Shown here: positions 1 to 6,135 of the stretch, piece by piece | How positions within the stretch are numbered: the first letter of the stretch is position 1 | How the letters are laid out: every line of letters starts with the position of its first letter | NCBI GenBank assembly: GCA_038326775.1 | Contig: JBBQKJ010000087.1 | Span: 1-8,891, forward strand | DNA: 8,891 bases | Reading direction: 5' to 3' | From: DYIU01 sp038326775 | Lineage (GTDB): Bacteria; Actinomycetota; Geothermincolia; Fen-727; Anoxymicrobiaceae | Program-made: the position numbers and the translations under genes | Notes under the pieces: generated by a model | What the model was told of the DNA's origin: nothing | Databases searched by the model: none | The model's input: the letters and a program-made list of their open reading frames with translations, nothing else

Positions 1-50
1 AAGCCCCGGAGGGAATGCCCGCCGGCCCTCCGGTCAACCAGGGCCAGTAA
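1..50 (+). CDS. 3' tail of an upstream gene, partial
   Basis: An open frame enters from the left edge (first full codon at position 3) and ends at TAA 48-50. Its last 15 residues read APEGMPAGPPVNQGQ, a Pro/Gly/Gln-rich composition like the tail of the protein encoded at 1164-1538, and most third positions are G or C. This would be the C-terminus of a gene in the same orientation as the protease that follows 27 nt later. A perfect 8-bp inverted repeat (6-13 with 26-33, CCGGAGGG/CCCTCCGG) lies inside it; it has no T-tract, so it is not a standard terminator. The piece is too short to identify, and it may be non-coding. Confidence 0.25.
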   Translation, partial: APEGMPAGPPVNQGQ

Positions 51-77
51 GCGGGTCAGAGGAGGCGACCAGAGGAG

Positions 78-1073
78 ATGCATGAGAACGAGGGAACTGG
101 AAGGGGTCCTGTCCCGCACGGATATCCCGGACAGGGGGGGCACCCGCCAGTGCAGGGTGGGTATCCGCCGTACCAGGCGCAGCAACCCCCCCGCCGTCCT
201 CTTTGTGGCGCCGCAAGGAGACAAGGGGGCACGGGCCGGACCGTGGTGGCCGCACTGACGGCCGGCGTAGTCCGGGCGCTGATAGTGCTTCTGGCAATGC
301 CGGCGGCCTTCGGGGTCAATCCCTTTGATCTCATCAGGGGCAAGCTCGAGAAAGTGGTGGTCCGGCAAACCAGCCAGAAAGAAAAGATCGTGACCGTCAG
401 CAGCCCTTCTGACGGAAAGATGAGTGTCGCGGCCATCTCGAAGAGCGTCATCCCGTCGATAGTAAATATCGACGTAAGGACGGCCCCCCAGCGGAGCCCG
501 TTCTTCACTATCGAAGGACAGGAGGGGACCGGCTCCGGCGTTACCTACAGGCAGGATGTCTATATCATCACGAACAACCACGTCGTCGAGGGCGCCCAGG
601 ATATCACGGTGTCGCTCGCCAGCGGCGAGGAGCTCAAGGGAAGCATCGTGGGGACGGATCCCCAGAACGATATCGCGGTTGTGAAGGTCAACAAGACCGG
701 CCTGCCGGCGATTTCCACAGGAGACTCGAGCGGCCTGGCCGTGGGCCAGTTGGCGGTTGTCATAGGCAGCCCGTTCGGGTTCGAGCAGACCGTGACCTCG
801 GGCATAGTCAGCGCTCTCGACAGGAGCGTGTCAGCCGATAGCCGGCAGGGCGGACAGGCCGAGACGCTGAGCAGCCTCATACAGACCGACGCCGCGATAA
901 ACCCCGGTAACTCGGGAGGGGCGCTCTGCGACAGCAGCGCGAAGCTCATCGGTATCAACACCGTCATAGCAAGCTCGTCTGGAGGCTCGGAGGGGATAGG
1001 CTTCGCCATCCCTGTGAATACCGCCAGGAAGATCGCTGACGGCTTGATCACGGGCCGGGCTGTCCAGGGCTAG
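78..1073 (+). CDS. Membrane-anchored HtrA/DegP-like serine protease lacking a PDZ domain
   Basis: A trypsin-fold serine endopeptidase of the S1C (HtrA/Deg) type, expected to degrade or process misfolded proteins outside the cytoplasmic membrane. Residues 1-54 are a Gly/Pro/Tyr/Gln-rich, basic cytoplasmic tail. About 55-80 is a single hydrophobic segment with an Arg at 66, probably a signal anchor. The protease domain follows at about 115-325, with the triad visible as His168 (TNNHVVEG), Asp198 (NDIAVVKV) and Ser279 (NPGNSGGAL). The protein ends at residue 331, just after the IPVNTARKIADGLI segment where a PDZ domain normally begins. The 90 nt before the next gene are too short to hide one, so the protein is PDZ-less. 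Start: ATG 78 follows an in-frame stop at 48-50, with GGAGG at 61-65 and AGAGGAG directly before the ATG. It probably forms an operon with the gene at 1164. Family assignment is firm; the substrate is unknown. Confidence 0.93.
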   Translation: MHENEGTGRGPVPHGYPGQGGHPPVQGGYPPYQAQQPPRRPLCGAARRQGGTGRTVVAALTAGVVRALIVLLAMPAAFGVNPFDLIRGKLEKVVVRQTSQKEKIVTVSSPSDGKMSVAAISKSVIPSIVNIDVRTAPQRSPFFTIEGQEGTGSGVTYRQDVYIITNNHVVEGAQDITVSLASGEELKGSIVGTDPQNDIAVVKVNKTGLPAISTGDSSGLAVGQLAVVIGSPFGFEQTVTSGIVSALDRSVSADSRQGGQAETLSSLIQTDAAINPGNSGGALCDSSAKLIGINTVIASSSGGSEGIGFAIPVNTARKIADGLITGRAVQG

Positions 1074-1163
1074 CTCGCTCTCAGTTGTTTCTCAGCAGGA
1101 AGGATTAGTATCAGTTGCATAGTGCCCGACCACGCGGGCTTGATAAAGGAGAGGTGGTAACAG

Positions 1164-1538
1164 ATGGACTCAACGGAATCGGGTGGCAAGAAGCCGGAGG
1201 AAAATGCGGCACAGACCGCACCGGTCGAGGAGAAGGCGGCCGAGGAAAAGCCGCCACGCAAGGAGCGCAACTGGACGCTCATCGCGCTGATAGCGGTCTC
1301 CATAATCGCAGTGCTGCTGCTCGCCGCGACCATCGGGCTGGCAGTGACGGGTGACTGCGACCATCACGGGCGATGCGACAGGTTTGAGAGACCTGGCGGC
1401 CCAGGCCCCATGATGCGCTGGAGAGACAACGCCCAAAGGCAGGGTGGGCCCCCCTGGCAGCAGCAGGGCCAGCCTCAGCAGCCGGGACAACCTCAGCAGT
1501 CGGCCCCGACCGCGCCCCAGGGCGGACAGACCCCCTAA
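1164..1538 (+). CDS. Small single-pass membrane protein with Gln/Pro/Gly-rich tail
   Basis: A 124-residue protein of no family I recognise. Residues 1-36 are charged (Glu/Lys-rich, ending PPRKER). About 37-62 form one strongly hydrophobic helix (WTLIALIAVSIIAV and onward). The rest contains a small His/Cys cluster (DCDHHGRCDRF, about 64-74) and then a low-complexity tail of Gln, Pro and Gly with PQQPGQPQQ-like units. The basic stretch before the helix suggests the N-terminus is cytoplasmic and the tail outside. The start is well supported: AAAGGAGAGGTGG (1145-1157) ends 6 nt before the ATG. The gene begins 90 nt after the protease stop and is followed by a strong terminator, so the two probably share a transcript. 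A partner, adaptor or substrate role for the protease is inference from position only. Confidence 0.75.
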   Translation: MDSTESGGKKPEENAAQTAPVEEKAAEEKPPRKERNWTLIALIAVSIIAVLLLAATIGLAVTGDCDHHGRCDRFERPGGPGPMMRWRDNAQRQGGPPWQQQGQPQQPGQPQQSAPTAPQGGQTP

Positions 1539-1569
1539 GACGAATACGGGCGTAAGTCGAAACATCAAC

Positions 1570-1604
1570 AAGTCGGGCTCCTCGATGGAGCCCGACTTTA
1601 GTTT
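1570..1604 (+). terminator. Rho-independent terminator
   Basis: A perfect 12-bp stem (AAGTCGGGCTCC at 1570-1581, GGAGCCCGACTT at 1587-1598) with a 5-nt loop is followed by TAGTTT. It begins 31 nt after the stop of the small membrane protein and would end the protease transcript. The T-tract is short and interrupted, but the stem is long and GC-rich. Confidence 0.75.
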
Positions 1605-1666
1605 CGGCTTCAGGTCTATAATGCATATTAAGGGTCTGGAGCCTGTTGAATAAACCTTAGACAATT

Positions 1667-1828
1667 GTGGACACGGGGCAGGAATCCAGCTTGTATTGCT
1701 TTAACCCCTGCCTGAACAACGTGACCCTCGCGGACGGGGCGTTGATCGTGCCGGTCTTCCGGGGCGGGCTCATCGGCCTTCCCGGGTCACCATCAGAGGT
1801 TACGGAATCCATTACTGCGAGGGCGTGA
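1667..1828 (+). CDS. Possible small upstream ORF, in frame with the sirtuin gene
   Basis: An open frame runs from GTG 1667 to TGA 1826-1828 (53 codons) in the same frame as the sirtuin gene, whose ATG comes just one codon (AAG) after that TGA. The frame has mostly G or C at third positions, especially from GTG 1721 on, and reads as a Val/Leu/Gly-rich peptide (VTLADGALIVPVFRGG within it) with two Cys near residues 11-15. I recognise no family and see no good ribosome binding site for GTG 1667. It could be a leader peptide coupling translation to the sirtuin, a remnant of an N-terminal extension, or chance. Confidence 0.3.
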   Translation: MDTGQESSLYCFNPCLNNVTLADGALIVPVFRGGLIGLPGSPSEVTESITARA

Positions 1829-1831
1829 AAG

Positions 1832-2647
1832 ATGACTAACGGACAGTCGTTCGAGGAGGCGGCGGGGCTCATAAGCGGGTCGGAACGCCTGGTCGCCTTT
1901 ACCGGGGCAGGGGTGTCCGAGGAGAGCGGGATCCCTACCTTCCGGGACCCGGGCGGGCTCTGGGACCGGTACGACCCCGACGAACTGGCCGGCGGCGACA
2001 TCTTCTCAGGCCTGATGAACGGCTCGGCCGTCCCCGGGGCCACCTTCCAGTTTATCTCGGAGTTCCTCTCCTGTTACGAGAAGGCCGCCCCGAACCCCGG
2101 ACACCTTGCGATGGGGGAGCTTGAGGAGATGGGGATACTGAGGTCGGTCATCACCCAGAACATCGATAACCTGCACCGCGAGGCAGGCAACTCAAACGTG
2201 ATCGAAGTGCACGGGAACGTCTGCCGGCTGGCATGCATGGCCTGCGGGGGCAAGGTCCACCTCGAAAGGGAAGAGCTGCTATCGATGGGCCGCGTCCTGC
2301 TGGAGCTACTCGGCGCGGGCGACATCGCGGGGCTGATACAACTGGTCTCGAGGTGCTCCTGCGGTGGAGCATGCCGGCTGGACGTAGTTGGTTTCGGTGA
2401 GGCCGTCCAGGATATGCCCCAGGCGGCTTATGAGGCAAAGACATGCGACCTCATGCTCATACTCGGTACCTCGGGCGTTGTCTGGCCCGCGGCATCCCTT
2501 CCCGGCCGCGCGAAACAGGAGGGCGCGAAGCTCATCGAGATAAACGCCTCCGGTTGCTGTTTTGGTGACATCATCGATATTGGCATCGTTGGAAAGACGG
2601 GAGAGGTCCTTCCCCGGATAGTGGAGCTCGCGCGCGGCATGCGCTGA
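1832..2647 (+). CDS. Sir2-family NAD-dependent protein deacylase (sirtuin)
   Basis: A 271-residue sirtuin, which removes acyl groups from protein lysines using NAD+ and yields nicotinamide and O-acyl-ADP-ribose. Visible motifs in order: NAD-binding GAGVSEESGIPTFR (25-38), GGLWDRYDP (41-49), TQNIDNLH (108-115), and VHGN with catalytic His128. The zinc module begins with C135-x2-C138 (Cys131 also nearby) and continues with C175-x-C177 and Cys181. RLDVVGFGE (182-190) stands where most relatives have RPDVVxFGE. GTSGVVWPA (212-220) and LIEIN (234-238) complete the Rossmann part. The Tyr/Arg pair typical of the SIRT5/CobB desuccinylase loop is not seen, so deacetylation is more likely. The length is normal for a bacterial sirtuin. 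Start: ATG 1832 has GAGGG 8 nt upstream, inside the preceding small ORF. Its protein targets cannot be told from the context. Confidence 0.92.
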   Translation: MTNGQSFEEAAGLISGSERLVAFTGAGVSEESGIPTFRDPGGLWDRYDPDELAGGDIFSGLMNGSAVPGATFQFISEFLSCYEKAAPNPGHLAMGELEEMGILRSVITQNIDNLHREAGNSNVIEVHGNVCRLACMACGGKVHLEREELLSMGRVLLELLGAGDIAGLIQLVSRCSCGGACRLDVVGFGEAVQDMPQAAYEAKTCDLMLILGTSGVVWPAASLPGRAKQEGAKLIEINASGCCFGDIIDIGIVGKTGEVLPRIVELARGMR

Positions 2648-2676
2648 GGGGGGCCTGCGCCGACCCCGCCAGGCAA

Positions 2677-2740
2677 ATAGACCCACGTTTCAGCTAGGCC
2701 GACTGGGATCGGCATCTCATGGCAATGATAGACCCACGTT
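2677..2740. repeat. Two 13-bp direct repeats upstream of the envelope operon
   Basis: ATAGACCCACGTT occurs exactly at 2677-2689 and 2728-2740, 51 bp apart start to start (about five helical turns). A weaker third match, ATACCCGTGTT at 2749-2759, agrees with AGACCCACGTT at 8 of 11 positions. They fill the gap between the sirtuin and the small membrane protein at 2795. Placement and spacing would suit regulator binding sites. A small inverted repeat, GCCGA/TCGGC, lies between them at 2698-2713. No clear -35/-10 pair could be assigned. Confidence 0.5.
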
Positions 2741-2794
2741 GTAGTAAGATACCCGTGTTAAAGGCATGAGAGACAACGGATCCGGGAGGTTTTG

Positions 2795-3019
2795 ATGAGA
2801 AGCGAATCGGCGAGATCGGTCGGACTCATGGGAATGCTCGCGCACCTGCGCATTTTTCAATCCCTGTTCATCGGCTACATCGGCGCCGGGACCGGCAGCC
2901 TTATCATCCAGGTGGTCATCGCCGCTTTCGTGGGCGGGCTGTTCGTCCTGAAGGTCTACTGGAGAAGGATAACGGGCTTCTTCAAGAGAGGTAAGGAGTG
3001 CGAGGAGGTCGAGGAATAG
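2795..3019 (+). CDS. Small one-helix membrane protein, first gene of the envelope operon
   Basis: A 74-residue protein. A short, partly hydrophobic N-terminus leads to GYIGAGTGS (27-35), then one hydrophobic helix (about 36-54), then a basic aromatic patch (VYWRRITGFFKRGK, 54-67) and an acidic end. From memory, short proteins with an I-G/D-x-G-T-G-S motif, one helix and a WRRI-FF patch recur in bacterial gene clusters with methyltransferases and membrane sulfatases, but I know of no assigned function. Start: ATG 2795 is preferred over the adjacent TTG 2792 because GGAGG (2785-2789) lies 5 nt before the ATG. The stop is 5 nt before the chosen start of the next gene, so translation is probably coupled. 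A membrane anchor or assembly role for its neighbours is inference. Confidence 0.75.
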   Translation: MRSESARSVGLMGMLAHLRIFQSLFIGYIGAGTGSLIIQVVIAAFVGGLFVLKVYWRRITGFFKRGKECEEVEE

Positions 3020-3024
3020 AATTG

Positions 3025-4407
3025 GTGAGCAACAGCGCCGGCATCGTGCCGGGCTCCTTCCGCGACCCCAGCGGCTTCCTGTTCCGCCACGCGGGGGTCC
3101 TGTACCGGCAGGTGAACCGCGTGTACCGGGATCACTACGAGGCCCTTATGGGCTCAGGGCTTTATGATGACCTCACAGGCGCGGGCCTTCTCATCCCTCA
3201 CGAGGATACCGGACTCGAGGGGCCCCGGCCGGACGTTTCTCTGACGGTCATAAAGCCGGAGGCCGTACCGTTCGTTTCCTATCCTTACGAATGGTGCTTC
3301 AGCCAGCTCAAGGACGCCGCGCTCGCCACCCTGGAGATACAGAGAAGGGCGCTCACTTTCGGGATGTGCCTCAAGGACGCGAGCGCCTACAACATGCAGT
3401 TCCTGCGGGGCAGGCCGGTGATGATAGACACGCTCTCGTTCGAGAGGTACGAGGAAGGCCGCCCCTGGGTCGCCTACAGCCAGTTCTGCAGGCATTTCCT
3501 CGCGCCGCTCATGCTCATGTCCTACGAGGACGTGCGCCTGGGCCAGCTTTCCAGGGTGCACATCGACGGCATCCCCCTCGACCTGGTCGCCTCCCTGCTG
3601 CCGTTCCGCACGCGCCTCAAGCTTTCCTCGCTCATGCACATACACATGCACGCGAGGAGCGACAGGCGGTACGCTCACAAGCAGGTCGACCCCGAGCGGC
3701 TGCGGGGTGTAAGCCCGCGCTCCTTTGAGGGCCTCATTGACAACCTGCGAACGGCCGTGAACAGGCTGCGCTGGAATCCGGGCGGCACCGAGTGGGCCGA
3801 CTACTACGGGGAGACCAACTATTCGGATGCCGCGTTCGAGCACAAGTCGGGGGTCGTGGCGGGCTTCCTCGAGCGCCTCGGGCCGGAGCGCACGTGGGAC
3901 ATAGGGGCCAACACAGGGGTGTTCAGCAGGCTGGCAGCGGAACACGGCGCTTTCACGATCTCGATGGACGTTGACCCCGCCTGCGTAGAGAAGAACTACC
4001 TGGCATGCTCGAGGGACGGCGCCCGGGACGTCCTGCCACTGCTGGTCGACCTGTTCAACCCGAGCCCGGCGATAGGCTGGGATCTGAGCGAGAGGATGTC
4101 TATCCTGGAGCGGGGGCCCGCCGGCACCGTGCTGGCCCTGGCGCTCGTTCACCACCTGGTGATCTCGAACAACGTTCCGCTGGACAAGGTCGCGCGGTTT
4201 TTCAGCGACATCTGCAGGCACCTCATCATCGAGTTCGTGCCGAAGTCCGATTCCCAGGTGCAGTGGATGCTCGCCACCAGGGAAGATATCTTCACCGACT
4301 ACGACCGGGCCGGCTTCGAGGAGGCTTTCGGCACGCGCTTCGAGTTCCTGGACCGTGTTGATATCAAGTCCTCGGACAGGACGGTCTATCTCATGAAGAA
4401 GAGGTAG
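3025..4407 (+). CDS. Two-domain protein: kinase-like N-terminal half and class I SAM-dependent methyltransferase
   Basis: About 460 residues, apparently cytosolic, resembling proteins often labelled NoeA-like or SAM-dependent methyltransferases. The N-terminal half contains GSFRDPSGFLF (10-20), then KDASAYN (117-123) and PVMIDTLSF (131-139). Asp118, Asn123 and Asp135 have the spacing of the catalytic-loop Asp, the Asn and the metal-binding Asp of kinase/phosphotransferase folds. The C-terminal half is a Rossmann methyltransferase: WDIGANTGVFS (291-301, SAM loop), acidic DVD at 315-317, LALVHHL (372-378) and IIEFVPKSDS (401-410). The start is uncertain. GTG 3025 and TTG 3022 follow GAGG at 3011-3014, while GTG 2998 would overlap the previous gene by 22 nt; homologues seem to begin shortly before GSFRDPSGF, which favours the later starts. 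The next gene begins 5 nt after the stop. The substrate is unknown; a glycan or lipid precursor for the envelope is inferred from the neighbours. Confidence 0.85.
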   Translation: MSNSAGIVPGSFRDPSGFLFRHAGVLYRQVNRVYRDHYEALMGSGLYDDLTGAGLLIPHEDTGLEGPRPDVSLTVIKPEAVPFVSYPYEWCFSQLKDAALATLEIQRRALTFGMCLKDASAYNMQFLRGRPVMIDTLSFERYEEGRPWVAYSQFCRHFLAPLMLMSYEDVRLGQLSRVHIDGIPLDLVASLLPFRTRLKLSSLMHIHMHARSDRRYAHKQVDPERLRGVSPRSFEGLIDNLRTAVNRLRWNPGGTEWADYYGETNYSDAAFEHKSGVVAGFLERLGPERTWDIGANTGVFSRLAAEHGAFTISMDVDPACVEKNYLACSRDGARDVLPLLVDLFNPSPAIGWDLSERMSILERGPAGTVLALALVHHLVISNNVPLDKVARFFSDICRHLIIEFVPKSDSQVQWMLATREDIFTDYDRAGFEEAFGTRFEFLDRVDIKSSDRTVYLMKKR

Positions 4408-4412
4408 GCATT

Positions 4413-5951
4413 ATGCCGGTAATCCACCCGTTGCTGCTGGCTGTTATCCCAATCCTGCACATTCTCGCTTCCAGCACAGGCGAAGCGGGCCTGGGGGACG
4501 CAATGCTGCCTATGCTTATCAGCATGGGCTTCGCGCTGGTGGCTTTCGTGGTTCTGCGCCTGGTCCTGAAAAACTGGGAGGCCTCGGGGGTCATCGTCTC
4601 CCTCTTCCTGGTGTTGTTCTTCTCGTTCGGGCACTTTGCCGGCTTTATTAAGGCAAGCCCCGTGGCCGACTATATCGTCTGGCTGCCGGTAACCGGTGTA
4701 ATCCTGGTAGCCGGGATAATCCTGGTGGTGAAATACAGGGACAGCCTGGGAAACCTCACCCGCGTCCTGAACGTGGTGGCGGTGGCGTTGCTCGTGATGA
4801 CCCTCGTAAGCGTGGTCATCAATGAGAGGGGCGGGGAAGCGCCCGTCAAGCCGGACGAGGTCAGCAAGGCCGCCGATGACACCCTCCGCGAGCACGCGAA
4901 GGCGTCAGGCCTTCCGGACATCTATTACATCATCCTGGACGCCTACGCGAGCGAGGGCGCGCTGCGGGACTTCTACGGTTACGATAACGGGGGCTTCACA
5001 CGCTGGCTCGAGCAGCGCGGCTTCTACGTCGCTTCGGACAGCCACAGCAACTACTCGCAGACGTATCTTTCCCTCGCCTCCTCGTTGAACCTGAAGCACG
5101 TGGACTACCTCGCCGGGGAACTGGGGGAGCGCTCCACAACCAGGAAGCCACTGCGCCGCATGATAGAAGATAACTCCCTGGTCCGGTTCCTGAAGTCGAT
5201 GGGGTATAGTTACGCTTTCTTCGGCAGCGGTTGGGCAGGCACCCTGAGAAACCGGCACGCGGACCTTGAGCAGTCCGACTACACCTGGCTCAACAACGAG
5301 TTCACGACAGCCCTCCTGCGCACCACCGCGTTGCGGGATACTGTCTCGAGCCGGGTGCTCTTCACCAGGGAAGGAGTGCTCAGCACGTTCTCGCGCCTGC
5401 CGCGCGTCAGGGATGAGGTCAAGGGGCCACTGTTTGTATTCGCCCACATCATACCGCCCCACCGACCGTTTATTTTTGACCGGAACGGCGAGAGTCCGAA
5501 GGGCGGCGCCGACATCAACGCCTGGAGTTCGCGCGACCTCTATATCGAACAGCTCGAGTTTGTGAACAAGAAGGTGAAAGAGATGGTAGACGGCATCCTG
5601 GCGGCGAGCGAAAGACCACCGGTCATCATCCTGCAGGCGGACCACGGGCCCCTGGCCGAAGGGACGGCGGCCTGGCTGGAAGACCCCGGCAGGGAAGACG
5701 CGGAACTCAGGATGGGCATCCTAAACGCTTACTATCTCCCGGGCGGCAGCGACGCGCTGTACGAGTCGATTACACCGGTCAACTCTTTCAGGGTCGTGCT
5801 CAACGCCGTCTTCGGCACGGGGTTCTCGCGTCTCGAGGACACCAGCAACTTCTCCAGCTACAAGACCCCCTACCTGTTCAAGGACGTGACCGAGATGCTC
5901 GGAGTCAATAGCCAGGGCGAAAAGGGGGCCGGCGCTCCGGCAACTCCGTGA
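4413..5951 (+). CDS. Membrane-anchored sulfatase/alkaline-phosphatase-superfamily hydrolase or transferase
   Basis: A 512-residue protein with about five hydrophobic segments (roughly 3-20, 31-53, 58-80, 88-107, 116-136) and then a large extracytoplasmic domain. The layout resembles LtaS/MdoB/EptA-type enzymes, which move or remove phospho- or sulfo-groups on envelope polymers. Likely metal and catalytic residues are Asp176 (YIILDAYAS), Thr217 as nucleophile (SNYSQTYLSLASS), His350 (IIPPHRPF) and Asp410/His411 (ILQADHGP). The domain ends near LFKDVTEMLG, followed by a short Gly/Ala/Pro tail. GAGG at 4401-4404 lies 8 nt before the ATG, overlapping the end of the methyltransferase gene whose stop is 5 nt upstream, so the two are tightly coupled. 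Whether it is a hydrolase or a phosphoglycerol/phosphoethanolamine-type transferase cannot be decided from sequence alone. No T-tailed terminator is visible after it; its last codons overlap minus-strand remnant coding. Confidence 0.85.
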   Translation: MPVIHPLLLAVIPILHILASSTGEAGLGDAMLPMLISMGFALVAFVVLRLVLKNWEASGVIVSLFLVLFFSFGHFAGFIKASPVADYIVWLPVTGVILVAGIILVVKYRDSLGNLTRVLNVVAVALLVMTLVSVVINERGGEAPVKPDEVSKAADDTLREHAKASGLPDIYYIILDAYASEGALRDFYGYDNGGFTRWLEQRGFYVASDSHSNYSQTYLSLASSLNLKHVDYLAGELGERSTTRKPLRRMIEDNSLVRFLKSMGYSYAFFGSGWAGTLRNRHADLEQSDYTWLNNEFTTALLRTTALRDTVSSRVLFTREGVLSTFSRLPRVRDEVKGPLFVFAHIIPPHRPFIFDRNGESPKGGADINAWSSRDLYIEQLEFVNKKVKEMVDGILAASERPPVIILQADHGPLAEGTAAWLEDPGREDAELRMGILNAYYLPGGSDALYESITPVNSFRVVLNAVFGTGFSRLEDTSNFSSYKTPYLFKDVTEMLGVNSQGEKGAGAPATP

Positions 5952-6121
5952 AGCCGGCCGAGAACCGTGCGTTGATCCACAGGGCCACGAGATAGAAGAC
6001 AACAGCGCCCGCTCCAATACATGATACTGACAAAGGCCAGTATCGAAAGCGCAATCGCGATGTCAACGCATAGAAGAAAACCGCTGATGATGCCCCCCGG
6101 AGCCCAGGCAATCCACGCGCC
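5905..6121 (-). pseudogene. Possible remnant of a small membrane protein, split between two frames
   Basis: On the minus strand one frame (from about 6121 to 6017) reads as a hydrophobic stretch including GGIISGFLLCVDIAIALSIL and FVSIMYW. From about 6018 a second frame takes over with IGAGAVVFYLVALWINARF and ends at a stop at 5905, inside the 3' end of the convergent hydrolase gene. Skipping one base near 6016 joins the two into a plausible two-helix protein. The second segment has strongly G/C-rich third positions. The first has no start codon before an upstream in-frame stop (6122-6124). I recognise no family. It lies directly downstream of the broken sensor-kinase gene on the same strand, which supports decay of the whole segment. 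Hydrophobic frames can arise by chance, so this is tentative. A 7-bp hairpin (6023-6029 with 6038-6044) lies inside it. Confidence 0.3.
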
Positions 6122-6135
6122 TCATTCTACCGGCG

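Noticed and set aside
1124..1139. Small hairpin GCCCG/CGGGC between the protease and the membrane-protein genes
   Set aside because: Only 5 bp of stem and no T-tract; not enough for an attenuator or terminator.
1115..1354. Plus-strand frame overlapping the small membrane protein
   Set aside because: It is in the wrong frame relative to the strong ribosome binding site and reads as low-complexity Gly/Arg sequence; the frame from ATG 1164 has the membrane helix.
1617..1622. Perfect TATAAT before the sirtuin region
   Set aside because: No -35-like hexamer at 16-19 bp and no extended -10, so it is not supported as a promoter.
3154..4221. Long minus-strand open frame opposite the methyltransferase gene
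   Set aside because: Antisense shadow of a high-GC gene. The plus strand shows clear methyltransferase and kinase-like motifs, while the minus frame reads as Arg/Val/Pro-rich sequence without motifs.
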